Shown in pieces: positions 43,051 through 52,750 of a stretch of 64,000 nucleotides of DNA. The translations under genes and the position numbers were made by a program. Source of the stretch: UBA3775 sp964584255 (lineage in GTDB: Bacteria; Bacillota; Clostridia; Lachnospirales; Lachnospiraceae); contig CAZOZM010000002.1 of NCBI GenBank assembly GCA_964584255.1, positions 111,482 through 175,481 on the forward strand. Direction: 5' to 3'. Within the stretch, counting starts at the first letter, position 1, and each line of letters starts with the position of its first letter. Below the pieces are notes generated by a model, which ran no database searches, was not told the DNA's origin, and saw nothing but the letters and a program-made list of their open reading frames with translations.

Positions 43051-46000
43051 TTAGCATCCTTTGATTATATTTTTTACTTCTTCTACAACCTCGGTATATT
43101 GACGGAAAAACTCATCAAGACCCGTTGCTACAAATTCCAGATCGTCATTTTTTACGGCCTGCTCAAATTTTGCCGCCGTATCTCTGAACGAATCTGCACC
43201 GATTGTACCCGAATTTCCTTTCAGCGAATGAAAGATAATTCTAAGTTCAGCGGATTTGCCTTCTTTAAGGAGTTCTCTTATCCTGCCGGCATATTCTCCG
43301 GCCTCATCCAGATAAACCTTAAGAATTTCATTATACACCTCTTTGTTCCCACCGCAATAAAAATCTATCGCTTTTTGGTAATTAACAAGAGATATTTTTT
43401 CATTTTCCTCCTTTTTATCCTGTTTTATATCCAATGAAATGTTTTTCTTTTCAGATTCACACTCTTTTATTAAATCTTCAGGAAGAACATTAAACATTGC
43501 ATTTTCCAACCCATCACCGATAATCGGCTTCGAAAGATAATCCGAAAACCCTGCCTTCTTTGCAATACTTCTCATTTGAGGAGAAGCATTTGCCGTAAGC
43601 AGAATAACCGGAGTGTCACAATTAAGTCCGTATTCATCGTTCTTAATTATCGAAAGTGTTTCCATTCCATCAGGCGGCGGCATCATGTGATCCATAAAAA
43701 TCAGGTCAAGCTTTTCTTTTCTGCATATTTCTATACATTCATTTCCGCCGGAACATGTAAACACGGTAACCTTTGTTCTCTTAAGAAGGTTTTGAGCAAC
43801 CAGAAGATTCATCCGGTTGTCGTCAACTATTAAAACCTTTGCCGTCGGAGCAACAAGATTGTCGGTATTTTTAAATCTCCTTATCTTATTCTCCTCACCG
43901 TTTTTTACCGCCTCATATTCCTCCTTTGATGGTTCACGCTGAATTATTGATGCCGTAAATACCGATCCTTCTCCCTGACTGCTTTCGACCCCAATGCGGC
44001 CGTCCATCTTCTCGACAAGCTGCTTTGTTATACTGAGTCCGAGACCGGTTCCCTCTATTTCCCTGTTTTTTTCAAGGTCAATACGCTTAAAGCTGTCAAA
44101 AATCTCTCCAATCTTCTCCTCACTTATACCGCTTCCGGTGTCAGCAACCTTTATACAGAGTTTATAACCGTTTACTTCCCTGCTTCCGTTTATGTCAAGT
44201 CTTACATTTCCCTTTGCGGTATATTTTATCGCATTTGACAGAAGATTCGTGATGATTTCCTTTATCTTTACCTCATCCCCGACCAGAACCTCCGGAATCT
44301 CCTCTCCAATTTTCGTGTCCAGGAAAAGACCTTTCTTTGACGCTCTCATTTTAAGCAGAACAATGCAGTCTCCGACCATTTTTCGGAAATTATACGGTGC
44401 CGCCATAATTTCCATACTTCCGGACTCAATGGTTGAAAAGCTCAGAATGTCATTTACAAGCTCCAAAAGCATACGTCCGGCATGTTCAACATTTTCTGAA
44501 TATTCTGCGATGTTTGAATCCCTGTTTTCTCTGAGAATCATCTGATTCATACCTATTATGGTATTAATCGGAGTTCGTATTTCATGACTCATGTTTGCAA
44601 GGAAACGGCTCTTTGCCCGATTGGCCGCATCTGCGTCCATTTTAGCCCTTCTGAGTTCTTTGATAACGAACAGCCTTGATACAACCCACGTTACAAGACC
44701 AATTCCAACACAACCGATTAAAGCCATGAGCATCTTAAACCAGACACGTTCGTAGAGCTTATAGTCCTTGTGTATATCAATCACGCGTTCCTTTAGGACT
44801 GCCCCGGTACCCTCATCAATGATTTGGATATGAAACTTGTAATTCCCGGCCGGAAGATTTGTATATACCATGGAAAAAATTTCGCTCTGAAGCATTTCTT
44901 CTCCACTTTCTTCAAACCCCTCAAGATACATATGCACTGTGGGATTGGTCAGTGAATAATTGAGAATGGCAGGTGTAATAACAAGTCGGTTTGTTCCCGC
45001 CGGAACATTGTATGTACCATTTGAAATATCAACCACATCGCCATCCGCAGTTATTCCCGATACATACATATTAAAATCTCCGCCGATATCGGAATAATCA
45101 TCTGTGGAAACTTTCATCAGAGTATTTGCACAGCAAAGGTAAAGATTTCCATCTGAATCTGCATAATTCCACGAATTTGCCGTAAGGCTGGAATCCAATC
45201 CCCTTTTTCTGTTCAGCAGCTCACATCTGTATTCGCCATCTGCTGCAAGTGTCTTCTCATCTATTATGTAAATTCCATTGCTTCCAAGAACCCATGCCTT
45301 CCCCTCCGGTGTAATATAAATATCATAATTGTTGTTATGAGGGAAACTTTCGAGTGCCCTTATTCCATCCGAATCCTCGTAATAGATTTTGTTGCTGGTG
45401 ATATAATACCAACCCCTGCTTCCTTTGATTATACGTAGAATAACCTGTGAGTCAAGACCATCAGCCGCACCTATTTTTTTTTTGAGCTTTTTGTCTTTGA
45501 TTTCGTATATTCCGCCTCCGTCACTTCCTGCCAAAATTGTTCCGTCGCTTTTCTCACATATGGTAAGAATCATCTGTACGGATATACCATCCTGCAGGCC
45601 CAGAACCGTACTTACCTCTCCGTTTTCAATAAATACCAGTCCTCTCTCTCCGGACGCTACAACATTTCCGTTTCTGAGTTCATACACAAATCTGAATTTG
45701 TCACCGACTCCCGGACAGGTCTCATTTGAATAAAGAATTTCTTCTCCGTCCGGTTTTATACACAGGAGGCCAAGTTCTCCATAGGAGGAAATCCACATTT
45801 TCCCTTCCCTGTCAACACATATATGGCGTACACGTTTTCCCGAATACCTCTCAGTGAATTCATTTTCCACATATCTGTACGTTTTTTCATCAATTACAAG
45901 TATTCCGTCATCGCACCCGACATACAACAGTCCGTCTTTTTCACATACGGAATTAACTACATGCCCCTGCAGTTTTGCCACCTTTAAACAATTGCTGAAC

Positions 46001-47070
46001 GGATTCAGGGAAAGCCTTGCAACACCTATCGTATCCGAATAAAACCAGAAATTGCCCTGGTCATCACAAAGTTCACCTGATATTGCCGTTGAGAATCCAT
46101 CTATTGAAACAGGTCTGCATCCCTCATCCGGGTCAAAAAAAGCAATTCCACCATCTCCACAGATAAAAAATCCATCAAGACTTTCTTCTTCCCTTATTTG
46201 AGTAATTGACAAAACATTTGAGGCTGCAACAGCCGTAAATTCCTCGTTTTTCTCATCAATCCGGTAAAGCATCCCCTCAGAGCTTCCGACAAAAATCATG
46301 CCGTCAGATGAATATTCCACAGCAGTATAAGATTCTCCTGCATTTTCACACTCCCGAAAAACCTTCAGACTTTCTCCCTTCAAGAGAAAAAACTCTCCCG
46401 AATTCGTTATGCCAACCAATCTTTCATTGCCAATATATTCCATGCTGACAACATTTGTAAGCCCCGTACTTGCGGCATATGGCCTTACATTAAAATCAGA
46501 ATCAATTTCCACAATTCCAAGTGAAGTTGCTGCCAGAACACTACCGTTTTCCTTCTCACAGATTAACCTTATCATATTGGAAGGAATACCGTCATCCGCA
46601 GATATACAGGTTGTTGTCTTTGTATTGTAGTCGTAAATAAAGATACCGCAATCATTTGTTCCAATCCAAAGTCTGCCTTTTTTATCGGTATATAATGCCC
46701 TTACAGAATTAACCCGGTCATCTGTTTCAAACTTTTCAAAGGTTTTTCCGTTAAACCTCAAAAGTCCGGAATAAGTAGCCGCCCAAAGATAACCGTCAGG
46801 TGTCTGAATAAGCGAATTAACCTCGCCTGCATCCATATCAGTCTCTATATCAAAAACCGTAGCATGATAATCTGACATAAATTCCCTGCTTGCTGACGCA
46901 TCATCTGAATTTACTGCCAATTCATTATCTTCTGTCATTGCCTGTCCGAAAAAGTCCCATTCTGCAGCCTCACAGCCTACACCGGTGCGCAATATCAACA
47001 TAACACAGACTATACCCATTGCAGTCACTTTGTCAAATAACTTTTTTCTTTTTACATTTTTTATTATCAT
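43051..47070 (-). CDS. Hybrid sensor histidine kinase with two-component beta-propeller sensor
   Basis: The 1339-residue protein has a signal anchor (about 5-35) and a very long extracellular region of propeller repeats (about 60-650, repeated motifs such as DGYLWAATYSGLLRF and DKKGRLWIGTNDCGI). A Y_Y_Y-like beta-sandwich (about 665-755), a membrane helix (about 765-790), HisKA (phosphorylated His about 829 in SHEIRTP), HATPase, a receiver domain (Asp about 1126 in MDHMMPPPDG) and an HPt domain (His about 1281 in FHSLKGN) follow. It lacks the AraC output domain of Bacteroides HTCS proteins, so the HPt must pass phosphate to another regulator. The ATG at 47070 follows GGGGTGAAT; a longer frame crosses a promoter. 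Confidence 0.92.
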   Translation of the reverse strand: MIIKNVKRKKLFDKVTAMGIVCVMLILRTGVGCEAAEWDFFGQAMTEDNELAVNSDDASASREFMSDYHATVFDIETDMDAGEVNSLIQTPDGYLWAATYSGLLRFNGKTFEKFETDDRVNSVRALYTDKKGRLWIGTNDCGIFIYDYNTKTTTCISADDGIPSNMIRLICEKENGSVLAATSLGIVEIDSDFNVRPYAASTGLTNVVSMEYIGNERLVGITNSGEFFLLKGESLKVFRECENAGESYTAVEYSSDGMIFVGSSEGMLYRIDEKNEEFTAVAASNVLSITQIREEESLDGFFICGDGGIAFFDPDEGCRPVSIDGFSTAISGELCDDQGNFWFYSDTIGVARLSLNPFSNCLKVAKLQGHVVNSVCEKDGLLYVGCDDGILVIDEKTYRYVENEFTERYSGKRVRHICVDREGKMWISSYGELGLLCIKPDGEEILYSNETCPGVGDKFRFVYELRNGNVVASGERGLVFIENGEVSTVLGLQDGISVQMILTICEKSDGTILAGSDGGGIYEIKDKKLKKKIGAADGLDSQVILRIIKGSRGWYYITSNKIYYEDSDGIRALESFPHNNNYDIYITPEGKAWVLGSNGIYIIDEKTLAADGEYRCELLNRKRGLDSSLTANSWNYADSDGNLYLCCANTLMKVSTDDYSDIGGDFNMYVSGITADGDVVDISNGTYNVPAGTNRLVITPAILNYSLTNPTVHMYLEGFEESGEEMLQSEIFSMVYTNLPAGNYKFHIQIIDEGTGAVLKERVIDIHKDYKLYERVWFKMLMALIGCVGIGLVTWVVSRLFVIKELRRAKMDADAANRAKSRFLANMSHEIRTPINTIIGMNQMILRENRDSNIAEYSENVEHAGRMLLELVNDILSFSTIESGSMEIMAAPYNFRKMVGDCIVLLKMRASKKGLFLDTKIGEEIPEVLVGDEVKIKEIITNLLSNAIKYTAKGNVRLDINGSREVNGYKLCIKVADTGSGISEEKIGEIFDSFKRIDLEKNREIEGTGLGLSITKQLVEKMDGRIGVESSQGEGSVFTASIIQREPSKEEYEAVKNGEENKIRRFKNTDNLVAPTAKVLIVDDNRMNLLVAQNLLKRTKVTVFTCSGGNECIEICRKEKLDLIFMDHMMPPPDGMETLSIIKNDEYGLNCDTPVILLTANASPQMRSIAKKAGFSDYLSKPIIGDGLENAMFNVLPEDLIKECESEKKNISLDIKQDKKEENEKISLVNYQKAIDFYCGGNKEVYNEILKVYLDEAGEYAGRIRELLKEGKSAELRIIFHSLKGNSGTIGADSFRDTAAKFEQAVKNDDLEFVATGLDEFFRQYTEVVEEVKNIIKGC

Positions 47071-47137
47071 ATTCACCCCGAAAAAAAACCGCATTCTTTC
47101 CTGACCTCTGCATCCCCTGCAAAAGCCTTGCTTTCTT

Positions 47138-47166
47138 ATTTTAACATTGCAGCATTTAACGGTCAA
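47138..47166 (-). promoter_or_regulatory. Sigma-A-type promoter of the hybrid kinase gene
   Basis: On the minus strand TTGACC (47166-47161) and TAAAAT (47143-47138) are 17 bases apart, about 70 bp before the chosen start codon. Confidence 0.75.
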
Positions 47167-47192
47167 GAAAAAGCCCCCGCTGCACCGGGGCT
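47166..47192 (-). terminator. Terminator directly upstream of the kinase promoter
   Basis: AGCCCC and GGGGCT pair around a short GC-rich loop and are followed by TTTTTC on the minus strand. It would stop transcripts entering from the subtilase region on the minus strand; no minus-strand gene is seen there. The plus strand has an A-run instead. Confidence 0.75.
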
Positions 47193-47212
47193 GACAATTC
47201 AATTGTTTTAGT

Positions 47213-47240
47213 TTGACTTTTCCTAATATTTCTTTATTAT
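47213..47240 (+). promoter_or_regulatory. Possible promoter of the subtilase pseudogene
   Basis: TTGACT (47213-47218) and TATTAT (47235-47240) are spaced by 16 bases on the plus strand, about 145 bp before the putative start. Confidence 0.4.
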
Positions 47241-47386
47241 CCTGATCGGACTCTTCTTTTTTTAATATTTTACACAAATACCGGTCATCTACCTATTTAT
47301 TGCATTTCTGCCAACATATTTTTGACTTTTTTTCCGAAATCCCACTTCTTTTTCTATCTCTTTTATCATATCCATGTAAAAAAAGC

Positions 47387-49128
47387 ATGAATGAAAATGA
47401 CCCTCGTCTCACTCCCGATACCTTTCTCTATACCGAGCTTCCTGATGATTACATAGAAAAAAGTGCCTTGGGCAGTTCAGTCGAGAACGGTATAAGCGAA
47501 ATAATTTTTCGATATTCCGGAGACATTTCCCCTCTTTCAGCCATTCCCGAAACAAAAATTGTTCTTCTTTCCGGCGGATATGCCATCGCATATACCAGCC
47601 GAAGTGGTTTGAAAGAAATAATCAGCTTTCCGCAAGTCATCCTTGTGCAGCTTCCCGAACTATTCTTTGTTGAATAAAGCTGATAATGTGATATTTCCGG
47701 AATGAGGCATTCAATTCATCGGAGAAAACCATTTCAAAAGTTATCATTGCAATTCCCGATTCCGGGGTAAATCCTCAAAAGGACATATTTATAAATCCCG
47801 ACGGTTCAAGCCGTATACTGTATCTTTGGGATCAGACTGCCGGTAACTCTGCTGGAAACGGAGATGCTTTTTTTGTAAATGACTGTTCTGATGGCAATGC
47901 CGGAAAAGCAGCCCCTATAATGCCTCCTTTTGGAGTACTGTATTCCGGCGCCTCGCTGCTAAACTGCAACAGCCAATTTCCCATGCCAACAGATTCCTCC
48001 GGACACGGTACGGCCATAGCTGAAATTGCATTAAACGAACTCGACAAAAATTCTGATGAGAGACAGGATACACCCCTCGTAATCATAAAACTGTCGCCGG
48101 GAATCACTTCCGGTTTTGCAAAAACCACCTCAATAATGTATGCAGTTGATTTCTGTGGACGTCTTTCAGCTGCCCTGAGCATTCCTGTTATAGTAAACCT
48201 AAGTTACGGAAATAACAATGGTTGTCATGGCGGCATGTCTCTCCTTGAGCAATTTCTCGCTGACATGACTTCAATCTACCGTATGAGCATTGTTGTTGCC
48301 GCCGGCAATGAAGGACTTGCTCCGATTCATGCTACGCTGTCTCCCGCCGATTTTTCCCGGGAAAATGCAGCTGCATCCGGCAATATTTTTTCAGCCTGCC
48401 ATGAACTGCTAATCGGAAGGAACGAAAAAAATCTCTCCCTAACCATATGCCTGAGTTTCCGGGACACTCCCGTAATACAAATCATATCTCCTGACGGCGA
48501 GTCTTCTTCCATAATGGGAAACTATGACCTTTTGGGATTTAAATCCTGTGTAATTGCCGTATCGACAATTTCCTCAACGCCTGACTACATGGATACAAAA
48601 ATACGACTGGTCTTCATTTCCGATTCTTCACCGGCAACCGGAATATGGCGAATATGTTTTTCCTCTCCTGCCATTCCTTTTTCTGATATTAATCTATGGC
48701 TTCCGGTATCAGAATCACTTTCCCCCGATACGGGGTTTCTTCGTCCGTCGCGTCTTACCACACTCACAATACCATCCACATCCACATCCGTCATTACTGT
48801 CGGTGCCTTAAATGAATCAACCGGAATGCCGGCTGATTTTTCCGGTCGCGGATACAATGCTCAAAACCTGATAAAACCCGACCTTATTGCACCCGGAGTT
48901 GACATCCTTTCTCCCGGCAGCTCTGATTTCAATTTACGGACCGGAACCAGCTTCGCCGCTCCCTTTGTATCGGGAAGGGCGGCTGCGATGGTATCCAATG
49001 CCGGTTCCTACGACAGATTTTTGTACGGAAACAGGCTAAAATCCGCCTTAATCCGGGAAGCCACACCGGTTCCATCACTTCCTCTTCCAAATCCTGCCTC
49101 AGGATGGGGATATATAACTAATTCATGA
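47387..49128 (+). pseudogene. S8 (subtilisin-like) serine peptidase, frameshifted
   Basis: The N-terminal frame (47387-47677) encodes a propeptide-like domain ending in QLPELFFVE. The C-terminal frame (open from about 47695) holds the catalytic Asp in IPDSG (codon 47758), His in SSGHGTA (about 48003) and Ser in GTSFAAPFVSG (about 48949). Together they cover about 580 residues, normal for this clostridial family. Between 47670 and 47705 all three frames contain stops: TAA ends the first, and reading on requires two changes of frame (…FFVE, then KADNVIFPE, then NEAFNSSEKT). Thus the peptidase is not made as one chain unless the reading is corrected. Start site weak. Recent loss or a local sequence error are both possible. 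Confidence 0.85.
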
Positions 49129-49157
49129 TTTACTTTTCATCATTCGTTTGATATAAT
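49129..49157 (+). promoter_or_regulatory. Promoter of the cellobiose phosphorylase gene
   Basis: TTTACT (49129-49134) and TATAAT (49152-49157) are separated by 17 bases; transcription should start near 49164. Confidence 0.65.
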
Positions 49158-49163
49158 AAATCC

Positions 49164-49275
49164 AAATAGGCACCGGGAGGTTTCCGCCCTTTTTCATGGA
49201 GGTTCGGCATACAGGTAAAAACCCCTGTCACTGATAAATCTCCGGGCTTTTATTACACATTTTAGGAGGGTATTT
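49164..49275 (+). promoter_or_regulatory. Structured leader of the cellobiose phosphorylase gene
   Basis: The predicted leader of about 110 bases contains an ACAGG/CCTGT hairpin (about 49213-49230) and an outer CCGGGAG/CTCCGG pairing (about 49173-49250, one bulge) followed by GCTTTTATT, which resembles a weak terminator. The ribosome site TAGGAGGG lies after it. No known riboswitch class was recognised. Confidence 0.4.
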
Positions 49276-51732
49276 ATGAAGTTCGGTTCTTTTGACGATT
49301 CCAGACGTGAGTACGTCATTACTTCACCCAGAACCCCTTATCCTTGGATTAACTACCTCGGAACTCAGGGATTCTTTTCATTAATTTCCAATACTGCAGG
49401 CGGTTATTGCTTCTATAAAGATGCACGTCTCCGCAGAATTACTCGTTATCGTTATAACAATGTTCCTATTGATATGGGCGGACGTTACTTCTATATCAAG
49501 GAAAATGACACTGTATGGAACCCTGGCTGGTCACCTGTTAAGACAGAGCTCGATGCTTACGAGTGCCGCCATGGTATGGGTTATACCGTAATTACAGGTA
49601 AAAAGAACGATTTAAAGGCAGAGGTTACTTTCTTCGTACCTCAGGACTATGATGGAGAAGTTCAGCAGGTTGTACTCACAAATGAAAGCAATGCTGAAAA
49701 AACTTTCAAGTTATTCTCATTCGCTGAGTGGTGTTTATGGGATGCACAGGATGACTGTACAAACTTCCAGAGAAACTTCTCAACAGGACGTGTTGAAGTA
49801 GTCGGCTCAACAATTTACCACAAAACAGAATACAGAGACAGACGTAACCACTATGCTTTCTACACAGTAAATGATGAAATCGACGGATATGATACAGACC
49901 GTGACACATTTATCGGTCTTTACAACGGTTTTGAAAATCCACAGGCTGTAGCTGCAGGAAAAGCCGGCAATTCATTTGCTGACGGTTGGTCTCCAATCGC
50001 ATCACACTACAAAGAAATCACACTTGCACCGGGCGAAAGCAAAACTCTCGTTTTCATCCTCGGTTATGTAGAGAATGATTTTGACAAGAAATTTGAAGCA
50101 GACGGTCAGACAATTAATAAGGAAAAGGCACTTGCAATGATCGACAAGTACAATACTCCTGAAAAGGTTGCTGCCGGACTTGCAGAACTCAAGGCTGCAT
50201 GGGATAAGCTTCTCGGAATCATTAATGTAGACACTCCTGACGACAGAGTTGACAGAATGGTTAACATCTGGAACCAGTACCAGTGTATGGTTACATTCAA
50301 CCTTTCACGTTCCGCTTCTTACTTCGAATCAGGTATCGGCCGTGGAATGGGATTCAGAGATTCCAACCAGGATATTCTCGGATTTGTACATCAGATTCCT
50401 GATCGTGCAAGAGAAAGACTTATTGACCTTGCCGCTACACAGCTTGAAGATGGTGGCTGCTATCATCAGTACCAGCCTCTTACAAAGAAGGGTAATTCCG
50501 ATATCGGCGGCGACTTCTCAGATGATCCATTATGGATGATTCTTTCTGTAGCTGCTTATATTAAGGAAACAGGTGACTGGACAATCCTTGATGAAAAGGT
50601 TCCTTATGATAATGACGAGTCAAAGGCTCAGACAATGCTTGATCACCTTACCGTTTCATTCTATCACATTGTAAACAACCTCGGACCTCACGGTCTTCCA
50701 CTTGCAATGCGTGCTGACTGGAACGATTGTATCAACCTTTCATGCTTCTCTGATAAGCCGGGCGAAAGCTTCCAGACTTATACAAATCCTAAGTTTGCTG
50801 CAGAGGGCGGCTACTCAAAGGTTGCAGAATCCGTAATGGTTGCTACACTCTTTACATACACAGGTCCTTCATATGTAGGAATCTTGAAGCATCTCGGAAA
50901 AGATGATGAGGCTGCAAAGGCTCAGGCTGAAATTGACAAGATGAAGAAGAACGTTATGGAATCCGCATTTGACGGTGACTGGTTCTTAAGAGCATATGAT
51001 GCAAACGGCGAAAAGATGGGCTCCAAAGAATGTGAAGAAGGAAAGATCTTCATCGAGCCACAGGGATTCGCAGTTATGTCCGAAATCGGTAAGGAAGATG
51101 GAGCTGACATCAAGACTCTTAATTCCATCGACAAGTATCTTAATACAAAATATGGTCTTGTACTCAACAACCCTGCATTCACAAAGTACTATGTACAGTA
51201 TGGTGAAATCTCCACATATCCTGGCGGATACAAAGAAAATGCAGGTATCTTCACACATAACAATGCATGGATTATCTGTGCTGAAGCTTATGCCGGACGT
51301 GGTGACAAGGCATTCGAATACTACTCAAAAATTGCTCCTGCTTTCAATGAAGAGATTTCTGAACTTCATAAAACAGAGCCATATGTATACGGTCAGATGA
51401 TCGCCGGAAAAGATGCATCCAGATTCGGTGAAGGAAAGAACTCATGGCTTACAGGAACCGCTGCATGGAACATGGTTGCAATTTCCCAGTACATCCTCGG
51501 TGTACAGCCTGATTTCGACGGTCTTAAGATTGATCCATCAATTCCAAGTGAATGGGACGGTTTCTCAGCTTCCCGTGAATTCCGTGGAGCAACATACAAG
51601 ATCACTGTTAAGAACCCTGACCATGTATGCAAGGGCGTTAAGTCAATGACAGTTGACGGACAGGCAGTAGACGGAAATGTTATCCCTGTACTCGATGCCG
51701 GAACACACGAAGTTGAAGTTGTTCTTGGCTAG
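49276..51732 (+). CDS. Cellobiose phosphorylase (GH94)
   Basis: The 818-residue enzyme splits cellobiose with phosphate into glucose-1-phosphate and glucose. Its N-terminus (MKFGSFDDSRREYVI..PRTPYPWINYLGTQGF) and the catalytic acid in RADWNDCINL (Asp about 484) are those of GH94 cellobiose phosphorylases, with RGMGFRDSNQDILGF (about 355-369) lining the active site. No signal peptide, so it is cytoplasmic and needs a cellobiose importer encoded elsewhere. Codon choice differs from its neighbours (for example ACA for Thr, TTC and AAC favoured), which fits high expression. AGGAGGG precedes the ATG and a terminator follows. Confidence 0.96.
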   Translation: MKFGSFDDSRREYVITSPRTPYPWINYLGTQGFFSLISNTAGGYCFYKDARLRRITRYRYNNVPIDMGGRYFYIKENDTVWNPGWSPVKTELDAYECRHGMGYTVITGKKNDLKAEVTFFVPQDYDGEVQQVVLTNESNAEKTFKLFSFAEWCLWDAQDDCTNFQRNFSTGRVEVVGSTIYHKTEYRDRRNHYAFYTVNDEIDGYDTDRDTFIGLYNGFENPQAVAAGKAGNSFADGWSPIASHYKEITLAPGESKTLVFILGYVENDFDKKFEADGQTINKEKALAMIDKYNTPEKVAAGLAELKAAWDKLLGIINVDTPDDRVDRMVNIWNQYQCMVTFNLSRSASYFESGIGRGMGFRDSNQDILGFVHQIPDRARERLIDLAATQLEDGGCYHQYQPLTKKGNSDIGGDFSDDPLWMILSVAAYIKETGDWTILDEKVPYDNDESKAQTMLDHLTVSFYHIVNNLGPHGLPLAMRADWNDCINLSCFSDKPGESFQTYTNPKFAAEGGYSKVAESVMVATLFTYTGPSYVGILKHLGKDDEAAKAQAEIDKMKKNVMESAFDGDWFLRAYDANGEKMGSKECEEGKIFIEPQGFAVMSEIGKEDGADIKTLNSIDKYLNTKYGLVLNNPAFTKYYVQYGEISTYPGGYKENAGIFTHNNAWIICAEAYAGRGDKAFEYYSKIAPAFNEEISELHKTEPYVYGQMIAGKDASRFGEGKNSWLTGTAAWNMVAISQYILGVQPDFDGLKIDPSIPSEWDGFSASREFRGATYKITVKNPDHVCKGVKSMTVDGQAVDGNVIPVLDAGTHEVEVVLG

Positions 51733-51817
51733 TCCGAAAACTACAATTTAAAAATCATATGGCTATGTTACGATGCGAACACTGCACAAAACCTGTTCCA
51801 TCCGTAGCATGGCAAAA

Positions 51818-51858
51818 AGAAAAAGGCTTTGACCCGATTGGTCAAAGCCTTTATTTTT
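51818..51858 (+). terminator. Terminator after cellobiose phosphorylase
   Basis: AAAGGCTTTGACC (51822-51834) pairs with GGTCAAAGCCTTT (51840-51852), 13 bp, followed by ATTTTT; the left side is A-rich, so both strands may use it. Confidence 0.9.
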
Positions 51859-51929
51859 ACTAAATGTTACTTCCTTATCTTTTCCTTCAGACTGATTCAC
51901 AAAAGAAACTTCATTAAACAGCCCTCCTG

Positions 51930-52193
51930 CTATTTATCCGCCATCCACGGTCCGAAAGGCACATCTTCCTTAAGTTCATTTCCCACCGAGACGCTTCCTT
52001 CAAGTTCAATTGTATGAACCGGCCTGTCAGACATATGCTTTTGAGAATAGAATCTGTAGATCATAAATCCTGCCGCAATGCATATTGCAAACCAAAGCAA
52101 TATACAGACTGCACGTCTTCTCTTAAATACGCGTTCCGATCCACTGGCCTTCTTAGTCAGTAACCTGCTGTCATATCTCGATTTAGATTTCAC
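51930..52193 (-). CDS. Small single-pass membrane protein, unknown
   Basis: The 87-residue protein has a basic N-terminus (with KRRR before the membrane), one hydrophobic helix (about 27-47) and a short acidic outer tail. No family was recognised. The start is GTG at 52193 with TGAGG 7 bp before it. It follows the SEC-C gene by 14 bp and probably shares its transcript. Confidence 0.6.
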   Translation of the reverse strand: MKSKSRYDSRLLTKKASGSERVFKRRRAVCILLWFAICIAAGFMIYRFYSQKHMSDRPVHTIELEGSVSVGNELKEDVPFGPWMADK

Positions 52194-52207
52194 ATTTCTA
52201 CCTCAAA

Positions 52208-52720
52208 TTAAGCCTGCTTTAAAAGACAGCACTGCTTATACTTACGTCCGCTTCCGCATGGACAAGGATCATTACGTCCAACCTTCTTAGGTTTTACTAT
52301 TGTACCGGATTTTCTCTGCTCCTTATAGATTTCTTTTCTTCTCTCTGCAGGAATAAGATTGTCCCACTGTGGAAGTTTGTAAAGCCATTCTGCCTCACAC
52401 TCTACCATGTTGTAATAAAGCTTTTCCTTGTCATAGCCAAGATTTACAACCGTATCCTCTGTCATTTCCTCAATAGGGTTTGGATTTATAAGACTGTCAT
52501 TAATTCCGTCAAGGATACCGACAAATGTTGAAAGCTTAATATTAAACTTCTCTGCAAGTTCCTTTACCGTTCCCGTAACAACAGTATCCGGATTTGAAAG
52601 GATTTCCTCATAAACGCCTTTTTCATCTGCGAAATATGCTCCCCAGAAAATCTGGCCTTCCTTGCTTTTATTTAATTCCTCGGAGTATGCATAGTCTCTC
52701 CATTCTGTAAGTAAACTCAT
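52208..52720 (-). CDS. SEC-C motif protein
   Basis: The 170-residue protein ends in a complete SEC-C zinc motif (GRNDPCPCGSGRKYKQCC, about 148-165), as found at the SecA C-terminus and in many small proteins. The first part (about 1-140) is helical and of unknown function; the phrase KFNIKLSTFVGILDGINDSL recurs in clostridial homologues. It might bind nucleic acid or protein through the zinc motif. The ATG at 52720 follows AGAGGTAAAAAA; an in-frame ATG at 52741 has no ribosome site. Confidence 0.85.
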   Translation of the reverse strand: MSLLTEWRDYAYSEELNKSKEGQIFWGAYFADEKGVYEEILSNPDTVVTGTVKELAEKFNIKLSTFVGILDGINDSLINPNPIEEMTEDTVVNLGYDKEKLYYNMVECEAEWLYKLPQWDNLIPAERRKEIYKEQRKSGTIVKPKKVGRNDPCPCGSGRKYKQCCLLKQA

Positions 52721-52750
52721 TTTTTTACCTCTCATATTCATTTTGTTTGT

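Noticed and set aside
49164..49275. c-di-GMP (GEMM) or ZTP riboswitch before cellobiose phosphorylase
   Set aside because: A CTCCGGGC element looks similar, but the other conserved segments of either class are missing.
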